From: an uncultured Cytophagales bacterium
GTDB taxonomy: Bacteria; Bacteroidota; Bacteroidia; Cytophagales; UBA9547
DNA: 35,185 nt
NCBI GenBank assembly: GCA_945957555.1
Contig: CAMFLX010000037.1
Coordinates: 1-35,185, forward strand
Reading direction: 5' to 3'
Below, one piece after another: positions 27,104-34,260 of the stretch (its first letter is position 1; the number at the start of each line of letters is the position of its first letter). A program made the position numbers and the translations under genes. The notes under the pieces are model-generated. The model worked only from the letters and a program-made list of their open reading frames with translations. It was not told the DNA's origin and did no database searches.

Positions 27104-27133
27104 AAAGGGAGGCTCCTAAGAGCCTCCTTTTTT
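27104..27133. terminator. Terminator between the convergent lipoprotein and NTF2-like genes
   Basis: GGAGGCT (27108-27114) pairs with AGCCTCC (27121-27127), extended by a G-T and A-T pairs, with a six-base loop and six T's on the + strand (27128-27133). It clearly serves the + strand lipoprotein gene; on the - strand the tail is weaker (CTTTAT). Confidence 0.75.
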
Positions 27134-27136
27134 GTT

Positions 27137-27559
27137 TCAAAGCCTTCGTTCACTTTCCTTAATTGGTAAATCGTTGATACTGGCATAGCGCTTGGCCATA
27201 TATCCGTTTTCATCAAACTCCCAGTTTTCGTTGCCATAGCTTCTGTACCACTGTCCAGAGTCATCGTGCCATTCATATTCAAAGCGCACAGCTATGCGGT
27301 TGTCTGTAAAGGCCCAGAGTTCTTTTTTGAGTTTGTAATCCAGCTCTTTAACCCATTTGCGTTCGAGAAACTTTCTTACCTCTTCCCTTCCGTGGATAAA
27401 CTCTGCTCTATTGCGCCATTCTGTATCTGGTGTATAAGCAAGGCTTACCTTTTCAGGGTTTTTGGTGTTCCAAGCGTCTTCGGCTGCCTTTACTTTTTGT
27501 AAAGCAGTAGCTTCTGTAAAAGGCGGGACGGGTAATCTTTGGGGTTCTGTATGATTCAT
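27137..27559 (-). CDS. NTF2/SnoaL-like protein (DUF1348-type)
   Basis: A 140-residue cytoplasmic protein from the ATG at 27559 ([14 protein letters not shown]). The open frame runs further upstream, but that part overlaps the cyanase stop and does not resemble the family. Recognisable segments are [69 protein letters not shown] and a C-terminal ASINDLPI. These match the single-domain cone-shaped NTF2-like proteins annotated as DUF1348. The family has no established biochemical role. It lies 91 nt downstream of the cyanase stop with a hairpin in the gap, so it may be partly uncoupled from it. Confidence 0.88.
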   Translation of the reverse strand: MNHTEPQRLPVPPFTEATALQKVKAAEDAWNTKNPEKVSLAYTPDTEWRNRAEFIHGREEVRKFLERKWVKELDYKLKKELWAFTDNRIAVRFEYEWHDDSGQWYRSYGNENWEFDENGYMAKRYASINDLPIKESERRL

Positions 27560-27575
27560 GTCATTTGTAGTTATG

Positions 27576-27606
27576 AAAGAGCACAAGGCAAAAGCTTGTG
27601 CTCTTT
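27576..27606 (-). terminator. Hairpin between cyanase and NTF2-like genes
   Basis: A 12-bp perfect stem (27576-27587 with 27595-27606) has a seven-base loop, A-rich at its base on the left and T-rich on the right. It lies 45 nt after the cyanase stop on the minus strand and just upstream of the NTF2-like ATG. The minus-strand tail is only TTTC, so it may be a partial terminator or a 5' leader structure of the next gene. Confidence 0.5.
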
Positions 27607-27650
27607 TGAGGGGTTTGAATTTAATGCTTATAATGAAACGATGATCTTGA

Positions 27651-28094
27651 TTACCACTTCTTATAAGGTAAGAACTTACCATCCATTGTGATTTTTACAC
27701 GGTCTCCTTTGGGGTTTTCGACCTTTTCTATGTGCATGCTAAAGTCTATGGCGCTCATGATACCATCGCCTACTTTCTCATGGATCACTTGTTTGATCGT
27801 ATCGCCGTAGACTAAAATAACTTCGTACAAGCGGTAGATGAGTGGATCGGTGGGAGGCATGATGGCCTCCGTGCCTTTGGAGGGGAACACTTGTAGAGCC
27901 TTTTCTATGTCTGTGCCTAGGTCGAGCAGTTTACATACCTTCTTAGCTTCATCGGCATCGAAAGTGTTTTGACCTAGGACTGCGGAGGTGGCCCATACGA
28001 TGTCCCGTCCTACGGCGTCAGCGATTTGTTGGAAGCTTACGCCTTTCTCATGTTTGGCTTCGAGTACGATCTCGGTGCAGATTTCTCTTCTCAT
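27651..28094 (-). CDS. cynS: Cyanate hydratase (cyanase)
   Basis: A 147-residue enzyme of normal length for the family (E. coli 156). It converts cyanate and bicarbonate to ammonia and two CO2 (via carbamate), in the cytoplasm as a decamer. The N-terminal helix-turn-helix-like domain ([19 protein letters not shown]) and the C-terminal catalytic domain ([20 protein letters not shown]) are both clear. The catalytic residues R88, E91 and S114 sit at a constant offset of eight from E. coli R96, E99 and S122, so the active site is complete. No carbonic anhydrase or cyanate transporter gene lies next to it, unlike the E. coli cynTSX arrangement. It is flanked on the same strand by a small membrane protein upstream and an NTF2-like protein downstream. 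Confidence 0.97.
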   Translation of the reverse strand: MRREICTEIVLEAKHEKGVSFQQIADAVGRDIVWATSAVLGQNTFDADEAKKVCKLLDLGTDIEKALQVFPSKGTEAIMPPTDPLIYRLYEVILVYGDTIKQVIHEKVGDGIMSAIDFSMHIEKVENPKGDRVKITMDGKFLPYKKW

Positions 28095-28250
28095 ATTGTG
28101 AATAATTTTTAAAGTTTATCCAATGAATATATGGAATTGCCTTAAGAATGTAAAGTCTAGATGTACCTAAAAGCGATGTGCAACGCAAAGTTTATATTTT
28201 ATGTAGAAAAAGTAATATGTAGGTGTTCGGATATTACCTTGGGTGAAGGC

Positions 28251-28646
28251 TTAATACTTCTTAGACAAGATAAGACCGAGGATGATCAAGGTAAGCCCCA
28301 TGCAACCTAATATGAGATGAAGTGGGTGGACGGTTTGTATGAGATACATCTGAATGACGATCCAGCCAGTGAGGATGGCGCCTTGAGCAAGTACAAAATA
28401 TGCATAGTTCTTCAGTTGCATGATAAGAGCCGTAAATGCAGATATACTCAATAGGCCGTTAGCTACAAAAAGAATGATCCCAGGGATGAGGTAATCTGTA
28501 AAAGGGCTGTGAAGCAGCCAGTGCGGCGAGAGTTGTATGCTACTACCATCGCGATGAAGGATGAGGTTGATGCCTCCGTATAGGGCGCCGATGCCATTGA
28601 GCAATAAAAGTGCTGCTGCTAGGGTGTCTAATGCTTGTTTTATCAT
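28251..28646 (-). CDS. Four-helix integral membrane protein of unknown function
   Basis: A 131-residue hydrophobic protein with four predicted membrane helices: about 8-29 (LAAALLLLNGIGALYGGINLIL), 51-75, 83-104 and 108-128. The loop between helices 1 and 2 carries HRDGSSIQLSPHWLLHSPF; small four-helix proteins with a similar loop are common in Bacteroidota and other bacteria as uncharacterised membrane proteins. No signal, enzyme or transporter motif can be named. It follows the DUF6544-like gene by 50 nt on the same strand, so they are probably co-transcribed; cyanase follows after a 156-nt gap. Confidence 0.8.
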   Translation of the reverse strand: MIKQALDTLAAALLLLNGIGALYGGINLILHRDGSSIQLSPHWLLHSPFTDYLIPGIILFVANGLLSISAFTALIMQLKNYAYFVLAQGAILTGWIVIQMYLIQTVHPLHLILGCMGLTLIILGLILSKKY

Positions 28647-28696
28647 ATATATCGTGTTTTATTGATTATGTAGAGTGACATGCAACCCAAATGCCA

Positions 28697-29800
28697 TCAC
28701 TCCATATTTTTGCAATTGTACTTCACTTGGATTAACCTAAAGTTTCCATAGCTCAGATCTCCCTTGGAATAGCTGTAGATGGCTTCGGCATAGCCCGTGA
28801 GCTGATGGCCGTCGAATGTTCTATAGTCTTTGAGGGGGGTGGACCAAGGTACTTGTTTTAATGTATTGTCTTCGAGGGTAGCATAGCGGTCTTCTGATAT
28901 GAAATTGATAAGCTGGCCTTGGGCGTTGAAGTACAGTCGTGCCGAAATGCTGATGTTGTTATTGGTAAAGGTGGCATTTACTATGTTATCGTCAATCTCC
29001 ATCCATTGGATCTTGGGAGAGATGAGGGTAGCGGGCGCCATACAGCACATGTCGTTAAAGAACGTGACTGTCTCGGCGATTCCCATCTCCTTACTGGCTT
29101 GGTATTGGACCTTGAAGAGAGAGAGAAGCCTGATGTCCATGAATGCATTTCCGTTTTTAAAACAATGGAAGCCTGCCACGGGTAAATGTTTCATGGTCGC
29201 TTCCATAAAGAAGAGGCGTGTGGGCGTATTCATGAAGTTGTATTGCTCTGAAGTAAAGGGCATCCATTCCGAGGCTTTGTTTTTCCTGATTTGTCCAACA
29301 AACTTCACACGGAAGTTCATGACCTTGGGCTTGCCTACGGCCCCCGTATAGCGAAGGTAGCGTTGTACTGTTTTTGGCAGATGCACCATGTCTTGTTCTG
29401 TGAGTAAAGTTTCTTCGCTGGTAGGGCTTTGCTCAAGACCTTTCTTTACCTCTTGCTTGTAGGCATTGCTAAAGCTCCAAGTGCCGTAGCCCACTATGCA
29501 GGCAAGTAGGAGGAAGACATTGGCTACAGTGCCCCATTTCGCATCCTGCCAGTTGACTATGATAAGGTATTGAGAAACTATTACGGCCAAGGTTGCCGGA
29601 AGCCACCAGATGCCTTGATGTAAGCACAAAAGAGTGGCCGCGGCAGTAAACGCCATGGCAACCCCTAACCATACAATGCCTTGGCTTTTGGGGATGTCTC
29701 CGCTCAGTTGACCTACTGTCTCAGGACTAAACGCTTTGGTGAAGCCAAGGATATGGATGAGCCCATGGAATATGAGTAGGAGAATGAGTGCTATTGTCAT
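28697..29800 (-). CDS. DUF6544-like membrane-anchored protein
   Basis: About 367 residues from the ATG at 29800. The open frame reaches 29944, but the start MTIALILLLIFHGLIHILGF fits the first helix of such proteins best; an ATG at 29860 is the alternative. Three or four N-terminal membrane helices (to about residue 105) are followed by a large soluble domain with these segments: LPKTVQRYLRYTGAVGKP, MPFTSEQYNFMNTPTRLFF, TVTFFNDMCCMAPATLISP and SARLYFNAQGQLINFISEDR. This series (ND-C-APA-LI, then SEDR) is what I recall for the DUF6544 family, whose function is unknown. The soluble domain may be a beta-rich lipid- or ligand-binding fold; that is a guess. It heads a minus-strand run with the small four-helix protein and cyanase. 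Confidence 0.75.
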   Translation of the reverse strand: MTIALILLLIFHGLIHILGFTKAFSPETVGQLSGDIPKSQGIVWLGVAMAFTAAATLLCLHQGIWWLPATLAVIVSQYLIIVNWQDAKWGTVANVFLLLACIVGYGTWSFSNAYKQEVKKGLEQSPTSEETLLTEQDMVHLPKTVQRYLRYTGAVGKPKVMNFRVKFVGQIRKNKASEWMPFTSEQYNFMNTPTRLFFMEATMKHLPVAGFHCFKNGNAFMDIRLLSLFKVQYQASKEMGIAETVTFFNDMCCMAPATLISPKIQWMEIDDNIVNATFTNNNISISARLYFNAQGQLINFISEDRYATLEDNTLKQVPWSTPLKDYRTFDGHQLTGYAEAIYSYSKGDLSYGNFRLIQVKYNCKNME

Positions 29801-30061
29801 GGTTTTTGTTTTGAGGACTAAGAACTCATGCGTTCCTAAAATTTGCTCATGTTCTATCATTATATAAGTATTGAGAGGCTCTATTTGTTTACTACAAATG
29901 ACAACAAAATCGGAATGATACCTCATGACATACCTCATGTGCAATCATGATATTACTCAGCTCTTTAGATGATTTGGGATTGGGCCTAGTGTTTTGTGAG
30001 GAAGGGTGTTTTGTGTATTGTTATACGATGTGCTTTTGCTTTTTGGGGAGATATTTATCAG
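29801..30061. other. Intergenic stretch upstream of the DUF6544-like gene
   Basis: No gene or RNA is evident. It contains a direct repeat ATACCTCATG at 29918-29927 and 29930-29939 (12-nt spacing). It must carry the promoter of the DUF6544-like operon, but no clear TAnnTTTG box was seen. Confidence 0.4.
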
Positions 30062-30121
30062 CTAGCTAGGCAAATCTTTTGAGTTTTCAAGTTCTTCAAT
30101 GCAGTCTCTTAGTTCTTTTAG

Positions 30122-30907
30122 TCATTCAGGATTCATGTCCTCTTCTAGTATAGATTTATTTAGAAGCTCCTTGAGTGTGGGAATAAATGTTTTGTCTCCT
30201 AATTCGATAATTGCTTCAAATAGCAAAGTGCCGTTTTCTCCCTTACTTAGTTCATTCTCTATAAGCGCTTTGGCTCTTGGGTCTTTTCTTATGCAAAGGC
30301 CAGTTATGGCTTCAAATCTAGTTTCTTCGTGTTTGTCATTCACTCTCGCCCACAAAGCATTTCTTATTTCCTCATTATCGGTATCTATTTGAGTTCCTAG
30401 GCCAAATGTAGCCCAGTTCTTTACATCAGTATTCTTGTCTTTAGATAAGTAGATCAATATCTGGATGGCTGCATTGTGCTCTTGACCAAGATGGGAGAAT
30501 ACCAAGCTGTCTCTTACATTATGGTTGGGGTGGGTTTTGAAGGTTGCCAATTTGTCAACTTGAGTTTGAGTGAGATCGTGGTTATTGGCATGCCCTATAC
30601 AGGATAGGACGGAGCTGATCACATCTATTTCTTTTTCATGCTCCAAGAGTTCAAAGCATAGTTGAATCGTTTCGTTTTGGAATGGACTAGTAGGAGAGCT
30701 CAGCTTTTTTCCTAATTGAGCTAAGATATCTATGCCGATACATTTGTGTTTGGTATTGTTTGAAATCGCCAATGAATAACATCGGTCAAAAACGGATTTG
30801 CTGGGTCTAGAACGCAATACTCTAATGTTTTCCCAATAGGTTTTGTCAGACTTGTTGTTTAGCAGTCTAAAGAATAGTTTTTCGTCTGTCCAATCTTGTC
30901 TTGACAT
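30122..30907 (-). CDS. HEAT-repeat protein, apparently truncated by an in-frame TGA
   Basis: About 261 residues from the ATG at 30907 (MSRQDWTDEKLFFRLL). It is all-helical with HEAT-like pairs: ENIRVLRSRPSKSVFDRCYSLA, CIGIDILAQLGKK, NHNVRDSLVFSHLGQE, NTDVKNWATFGLG, HEETRFEAITGL and NGTLLFEAIIELGDKTFIPTL. Such proteins are protein-binding scaffolds; no enzyme domain is attached and no partner is suggested by neighbours. The frame ends EDMNPE-TGA at 30122 but continues without another stop for 19 codons (LKELRDCIEELENSKDLPS) to a TAG at 30062-30064. If TGA is read as Trp (TGG changed by one base) the protein gains a charged amphipathic helix that suits the repeat. So this is either a recent nonsense mutation, a sequencing error, or a real shorter end. 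Confidence 0.8.
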   Translation of the reverse strand: MSRQDWTDEKLFFRLLNNKSDKTYWENIRVLRSRPSKSVFDRCYSLAISNNTKHKCIGIDILAQLGKKLSSPTSPFQNETIQLCFELLEHEKEIDVISSVLSCIGHANNHDLTQTQVDKLATFKTHPNHNVRDSLVFSHLGQEHNAAIQILIYLSKDKNTDVKNWATFGLGTQIDTDNEEIRNALWARVNDKHEETRFEAITGLCIRKDPRAKALIENELSKGENGTLLFEAIIELGDKTFIPTLKELLNKSILEEDMNPE

Positions 30908-31141
30908 GTTCAATCTTGTTATTTAAGGGTTGCAATATAGTATCTTTCTCGGTATGCATTGTTCTCCCTACCCACTACTATACTCGCTCAAAAACTCTCG
31001 TTTTTGCCGTGTGCACGACCACGCACGCACGATCCCGGGTAGATTGTAAAAGTTTTACTTCAAATGAAACGACCGAAAACAAGTATCGACTAATAGGTTT
31101 TGTGAATCCTTAAATAATACCACTATAAACATCCTGACTAT

Positions 31142-31819
31142 CTATACAAGCCCCTTCTCTATCAAATCAATCACCGAATATCTCCTCGGCTCGAAGGTGT
31201 TTTTAAGGACGGCTTCGATTATTTTTTGTACCCCTTGTGCGTATGTATTATGGCCGAGTACTTTGGTTTCTAGGGTGACTTCGTCGGTGCCGTCTTTGAT
31301 CACGATTTTGTGATAGGCGTGTTTGTCTAAGTATTCCTTCGGGATGCCGATAATGTTAGCCTGCACCTCTGGGTCACGTATGGATTTTACTTTATGGTGT
31401 TGGAATCTCAAGGAATCGGCAAAGCTATAGGCCGTGCCAGGTGCGGAGGTCTTGCTGGCTTGGTGCGATTCGGTGATCGAGATTTCGTTATTGGCAAAAA
31501 AGCCCCCATAGAGCTTCATGAAATGCAGTGTTTTCAAGAGCAGGAGCGAGGTGTTGGGGCAGACGATAAGCGTGAACTTAGGTTGTAGGGTCTCTGTTTC
31601 AAGGCCAGTGGATAGCTCTACCAAGATAGCGCCTGTTCTTTCGCAGTAGGCGATGCACTCTTGGAGCTGGCGACCTGAGCCTGCGTGTACAAGGATTGCC
31701 TTTTCGTTCAAGCTTTGGTGCGCAGGTTCCCATGGGAGGATCTCGCAAGAGGGGAACGACAAACCAGAAGCAAGGATGGCATTTGCCAGCTTTCCAGAAC
31801 CTACCACAAATATTTTCAT
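31142..31819 (-). CDS. DapB-like Rossmann oxidoreductase (dihydrodipicolinate reductase family)
   Basis: A 225-residue protein. It starts MKIFVVGSGKLANAIL, a glycine-rich nucleotide-binding loop. The middle carries VHAGSGRQL and LIVCPNTSLLL, and the C-terminal half carries EISITESHQASKTSAPGTA, the equivalent of the DapB block E-x-HH-x-x-K-x-DAPSGTA. In DapB this block holds the catalytic His and Lys and the product-binding GT. Here it reads SHQASKTSAPGTA, so one of the two histidines and the Asp are changed, and the protein is shorter than usual DapB (about 240-270). It may be the lysine/diaminopimelate pathway enzyme in a diverged form or a relative with another substrate. It stands alone, with a likely promoter box at 31877-31884. 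Confidence 0.7.
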   Translation of the reverse strand: MKIFVVGSGKLANAILASGLSFPSCEILPWEPAHQSLNEKAILVHAGSGRQLQECIAYCERTGAILVELSTGLETETLQPKFTLIVCPNTSLLLLKTLHFMKLYGGFFANNEISITESHQASKTSAPGTAYSFADSLRFQHHKVKSIRDPEVQANIIGIPKEYLDKHAYHKIVIKDGTDEVTLETKVLGHNTYAQGVQKIIEAVLKNTFEPRRYSVIDLIEKGLV

Positions 31820-31876
31820 GCGCTCTATTTTATGTTTTGTTGCACGGTGGCTATGGGTAGCTCACCTTTCAGTTTT

Positions 31877-31906
31877 CAAAGATAAGCAATAGTCTCTGAA
31901 AGTTAA
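31877..31906 (-). promoter_or_regulatory. Probable Bacteroidota-type promoter of the DapB-like gene
   Basis: The minus strand reads TATCTTTG at 31884-31877, an exact TAnnTTTG -7 box. Nineteen bases upstream stands TTA (31906-31904) rather than TTG, so the -33 element is weak. The ATG would be about 50 nt downstream of the predicted start. Confidence 0.45.
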
Positions 31907-31951
31907 GCGGCTACTGGCATTGACATCAGGTCGTTTCCTTGCTGCTGCTCT

Positions 31952-31990
31952 ACACCAAGCCCCTCTCCATTTCGGAGAGGGGCTTGGTGT
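31952..31990. repeat. REP-like palindrome (17-bp perfect inverted repeat)
   Basis: The arms ACACCAAGCCCCTCTCC (31952-31968) and GGAGAGGGGCTTGGTGT (31974-31990) are perfect complements around a five-base loop. The GC-rich core CCCCTCTCC...GGAGAGGGG in an AT-rich genome is like the dispersed intergenic palindromes I associate with Bacteroidota REP elements. It has no T-run on either side, so a simple terminator is less likely. Confidence 0.6.
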
Positions 31991-32032
31991 TTGTTTGAAG
32001 GGGATGGCTCCACCTTTTGAGTCGCCGATGAC

Positions 32033-32749
32033 TTATTGCGCAGGCGGATTGCCCCCTTCTGAGTCGTCTTCGTCGTCTTTGCTGCCATTGTCCAAGTTGC
32101 GGATATGGGCGGTGTCAAAGTAGTTTTCTATGCTTTCTGGGTTGCTGGCAAACTTTGCGATGAGCATGCCTAGGTGGATGTATTGTTGGATACAGATCGC
32201 AATACGGGCGTTTTCCAGCTCGTCGCTGTGGTTGCCCGTATCTTTTTTGGCGCTGTCTTTGTTTTCGTGTGCCGCGGTAAGCTTAAGAATAAAATTATCA
32301 ATGTCTTCTTTTGCCGTTTTTAAAGGTTCTCGGTCTTTAAGGTTTTCTGCTAAGGCCTTTACGGCAGCGATACGACTGACCTGTGTGCCTTTGGTAAATA
32401 CTCCCTTACCAGAGCCTAAGAGTGCCTTGTATTCCGAACTCTCCTTCTTGTGGAAGCGCCTGATTTCGAGCTCCCAGTCATCGTATTTGTCAGAAAGATC
32501 GTCCAACAGCTTCACTACTGAATCGGTCTGTCCCGTTTGCGACTGTTGTTTGGCCTTCCATTTGGTGAAAAGGTCTTCGTAAGTGTCGTGCAGAGGTAGA
32601 TAGACCTCGTACATGGCCTTGAAGTAGGGATCATCCAACTTGCCTTTCAGCGCAATGTAATGATAGTTATTGATTGTTTGGGCGAGTGTGAAGCTACTGC
32701 GTGTAGCGTTCAAAAATGGATTGACGAGGTATTGCCAAGTTTTGTGCAT
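32033..32749 (-). CDS. Helical cytoplasmic protein of unknown function
   Basis: A 238-residue protein I do not recognise. It has no signal peptide or membrane segment. It is strongly helical and charged: LPLHDTYEDLFTKWKAKQQ, VVKLLDDLSDKYDDWELEIRRFHKK, an ALAENLKDREPLKTAKEDIDNF stretch suggesting coiled-coil or helical-bundle packing, and an acidic disordered tail rich in Asp, Glu and Ser ending GGNPPAQ. Codon use and GC (slightly higher than the flanking AT-rich gaps) look like the other genes. It is monocistronic with a textbook promoter 54-84 nt upstream of its ATG. No function can be assigned. Confidence 0.75.
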   Translation of the reverse strand: MHKTWQYLVNPFLNATRSSFTLAQTINNYHYIALKGKLDDPYFKAMYEVYLPLHDTYEDLFTKWKAKQQSQTGQTDSVVKLLDDLSDKYDDWELEIRRFHKKESSEYKALLGSGKGVFTKGTQVSRIAAVKALAENLKDREPLKTAKEDIDNFILKLTAAHENKDSAKKDTGNHSDELENARIAICIQQYIHLGMLIAKFASNPESIENYFDTAHIRNLDNGSKDDEDDSEGGNPPAQ

Positions 32750-32802
32750 GTGTATGTGATTTTAATATGATTACTAAGTTGTTAAATATTTGTAGTATAA
32801 AA

Positions 32803-32833
32803 CAAAGATAATATGGGGTGCTTTATTTACAAA
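32803..32833 (-). promoter_or_regulatory. Consensus Bacteroidota promoter (TTTG-N19-TATCTTTG)
   Basis: On the minus strand TTTG (32833-32830) is followed after exactly 19 nt by TATCTTTG (32810-32803). This is a full match to the Bacteroidota primary sigma consensus (TTTG, 19 nt, TAnnTTTG). The predicted transcript start is near 32796 and the ATG of the helical protein is at 32749, giving a leader of about 47 nt. Confidence 0.8.
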
Positions 32834-33067
32834 TAATATTAATAAAAATATTTTAGTAGTATTATTTATTTGTATTGTCGTTAAATATTATATTATTGTT
32901 GTTATAACATATATCTGTAGTGATTGACTTAATTTTCAATAAATTGCATCATATTCTAGTGCTGTCGAGTACTTATCTGTATCAATATCGGGAATGCATA
33001 GTGTTATAGATAGATTTTCCTTGATGGGATTATAGGGGTTGATATTGTTGGGTGAATCACAGGTTAG
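32834..33067. other. AT-rich gap before the 42-bp repeats
   Basis: Very AT-rich DNA (long runs of A, T and TTATTA) with no gene, RNA or convincing palindrome visible. Together with the repeats it makes a nearly 600-nt non-coding stretch (32750-33340) between two divergent genes. Confidence 0.5.
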
Positions 33068-33289
33068 GGAAATGGGTATATCCGCGTGGATATATGCGAA
33101 ACGGATCAAGGAAATGGGTTTATCCGCGTGGATATATGCGAAACGGATCAAGGAAATGGGTATATCCGCGTGGATATATGCAAAACGGATCAAGGAAATG
33201 GGTTTATCCGCATGGATATATGCAAAACGGATCAAGGAAATGGGTTTATCCGCGTGGATATATGCGAAACCGATCATCAAAATGGGTTG
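33068..33289. repeat. 42-bp tandem repeat, five full units plus a decayed sixth
   Basis: Units start at 33068, 33110, 33152, 33194 and 33236; each begins GGAAATGGGT and contains ATCCGCGTGGAT and AAACGGATCAA. A degraded sixth runs on from 33278. Each unit holds an inverted repeat TATCC-GCGT-GGATA (7-bp arms in units 1 and 3, 5-bp arms in units 2, 4 and 5). Differences between units are single bases: TATA or TTTA before TCC, GCGT or GCAT in the loop, GCGAAA or GCAAAA. The unit is 14 codons long, so reading frames stay open on both strands (MGLSAWIYAKRIKE on +, DKPISLIRFAYIHA on -), most likely as a by-product. The array ends about 50 nt before the next gene's ATG. Confidence 0.95.
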
Positions 33290-33340
33290 TCGGTATAGAT
33301 ATATCTTGTTCTCTACAGGCATTGTATTTAATTTACCCTC

Positions 33341-34171
33341 ATGTTTGAAGAAGAATATATAGAGACTGCTCCACCACATATTCGGGAGATGGTGAGGACC
33401 GAGGAGAGTGCCTCAAAGATACTGGTGTATGTGTTCACTTTTGTTATTATGGTTTTACTTGTGGTCGCTTTTAATGCCGAGGACAGTCCTCCTCGTGTTA
33501 TAGCTTGGGTTGGCATCGTAGTATCTGCTTTTATAGTTTTGGTAAAGTATTCTGATGCGACTTCAAAAAGGAAATCAAAAGAATATACAGGAAAAAGGTA
33601 TAGAGGGGAAATCATAGATAAAGTGGTTTTTGAGAGCCCTGCGGCTGGAGGTGAGGATACTGATTATGTGTATAAGGTATATTTTGAGGGTGTAGAGTTG
33701 ACTTTGGAGAAAGATTCTCTTCATAATGTATCTCCTGAAAGGTTATTTGATCGCATAGATGTATACCCCAATAACTGTGTAGAAATAGAGCATTATCCGT
33801 TTTTGTCATTGATGGCGCTAAAGGTGCAGAATATGGGGGACAAGTCTTTGGCTATGGAGGTAACGCCTCATGAGGTGCCTTTGAGCGAAGAGGAGCGGGC
33901 GTATTTCATAGGTAAGGATCATAAACGCTTTCACAAGGATTTGCAAGAGGGAGTGAAAGTGGTAAGCCAAAGACGGATTACGCATAAGGAACATGTTTGG
34001 CAAAAGATTGCCACTATAGACGAAAGCGGGAGCATGGAGCGGTTATATCGTCTGCACTATGAAGGTGGTTCTATCCATGTCTCTCCACAGACTTTTGAGG
34101 CTATGCATGCTGGGCAGTTGTTAATGATTTGTGAGCTTCCGCTTGCGAAGTATACTTGGGTAGGGGAGTAG
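33341..34171 (+). CDS. Two-helix membrane protein of unknown function with two related soluble halves
   Basis: A 276-residue protein. An acidic N-terminus (MFEEEYIETAPP) precedes two membrane helices (about 27-46 and 52-68, IAWVGIVVSAFIVLVKY), followed by a basic stretch (SKRKSKEYTGKRY) that suggests the positive-inside end. The soluble part seems to contain two copies of one small beta-rich unit. The first (about 85-165) has YKVYFEGVELTLEKDSL and the second (about 205-270) has YRLHYEGGSIHVSPQTF, each followed by a short strand and an LP or HYP turn. This is loosely like DUF3592-type domains but I would not name it. The 42-bp repeat array lies directly upstream. Function unknown. Confidence 0.75.
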   Translation: MFEEEYIETAPPHIREMVRTEESASKILVYVFTFVIMVLLVVAFNAEDSPPRVIAWVGIVVSAFIVLVKYSDATSKRKSKEYTGKRYRGEIIDKVVFESPAAGGEDTDYVYKVYFEGVELTLEKDSLHNVSPERLFDRIDVYPNNCVEIEHYPFLSLMALKVQNMGDKSLAMEVTPHEVPLSEEERAYFIGKDHKRFHKDLQEGVKVVSQRRITHKEHVWQKIATIDESGSMERLYRLHYEGGSIHVSPQTFEAMHAGQLLMICELPLAKYTWVGE

Positions 34172-34260
34172 GTAGGGCATGTTTTATCTTTATACCTTAA
34201 ATGGGATCCTCCTCTCTTAGCAATGTAGTTAAGATAAGGATTTCAATAAAGTTTCTTTAT

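Noticed and set aside
27560..27682. N-terminal extension of the NTF2-like gene
   Set aside because: This part overlaps the cyanase 3' end, crosses a strong hairpin and does not look like the family; the ATG at 27559 is the sensible start.
29801..29944. 48-residue N-terminal extension of the DUF6544-like protein
   Set aside because: It begins at a TTG and adds hydrophilic sequence ahead of what looks like the normal first membrane helix; the ATG at 29800 is preferred.
30122..30913. TGA recoded as tryptophan or selenocysteine in the HEAT-repeat gene
   Set aside because: Other genes in the window use TGA as an ordinary stop, HEAT proteins have no reason for selenocysteine, and no SECIS-like hairpin was seen right after the codon; mutation or sequencing error is simpler.
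33068..33289. CRISPR array
   Set aside because: The whole 42-bp unit repeats, with no variable spacers and no cas genes nearby; it is a tandem repeat.
33039..33362. Plus-strand frame with repeated MGLSAWIYAKRIKE units
   Set aside because: Same reason: an open frame created by the tandem repeat, with no signal or recognisable flanking protein sequence.
32936..33379. 147-residue minus-strand frame with repeated FAYIHADKPISLIR units
   Set aside because: It exists because the 42-bp repeat is a multiple of three and lacks stops; it overlaps the start of the plus-strand gene at 33341, and the plus strand is equally open across the repeats.
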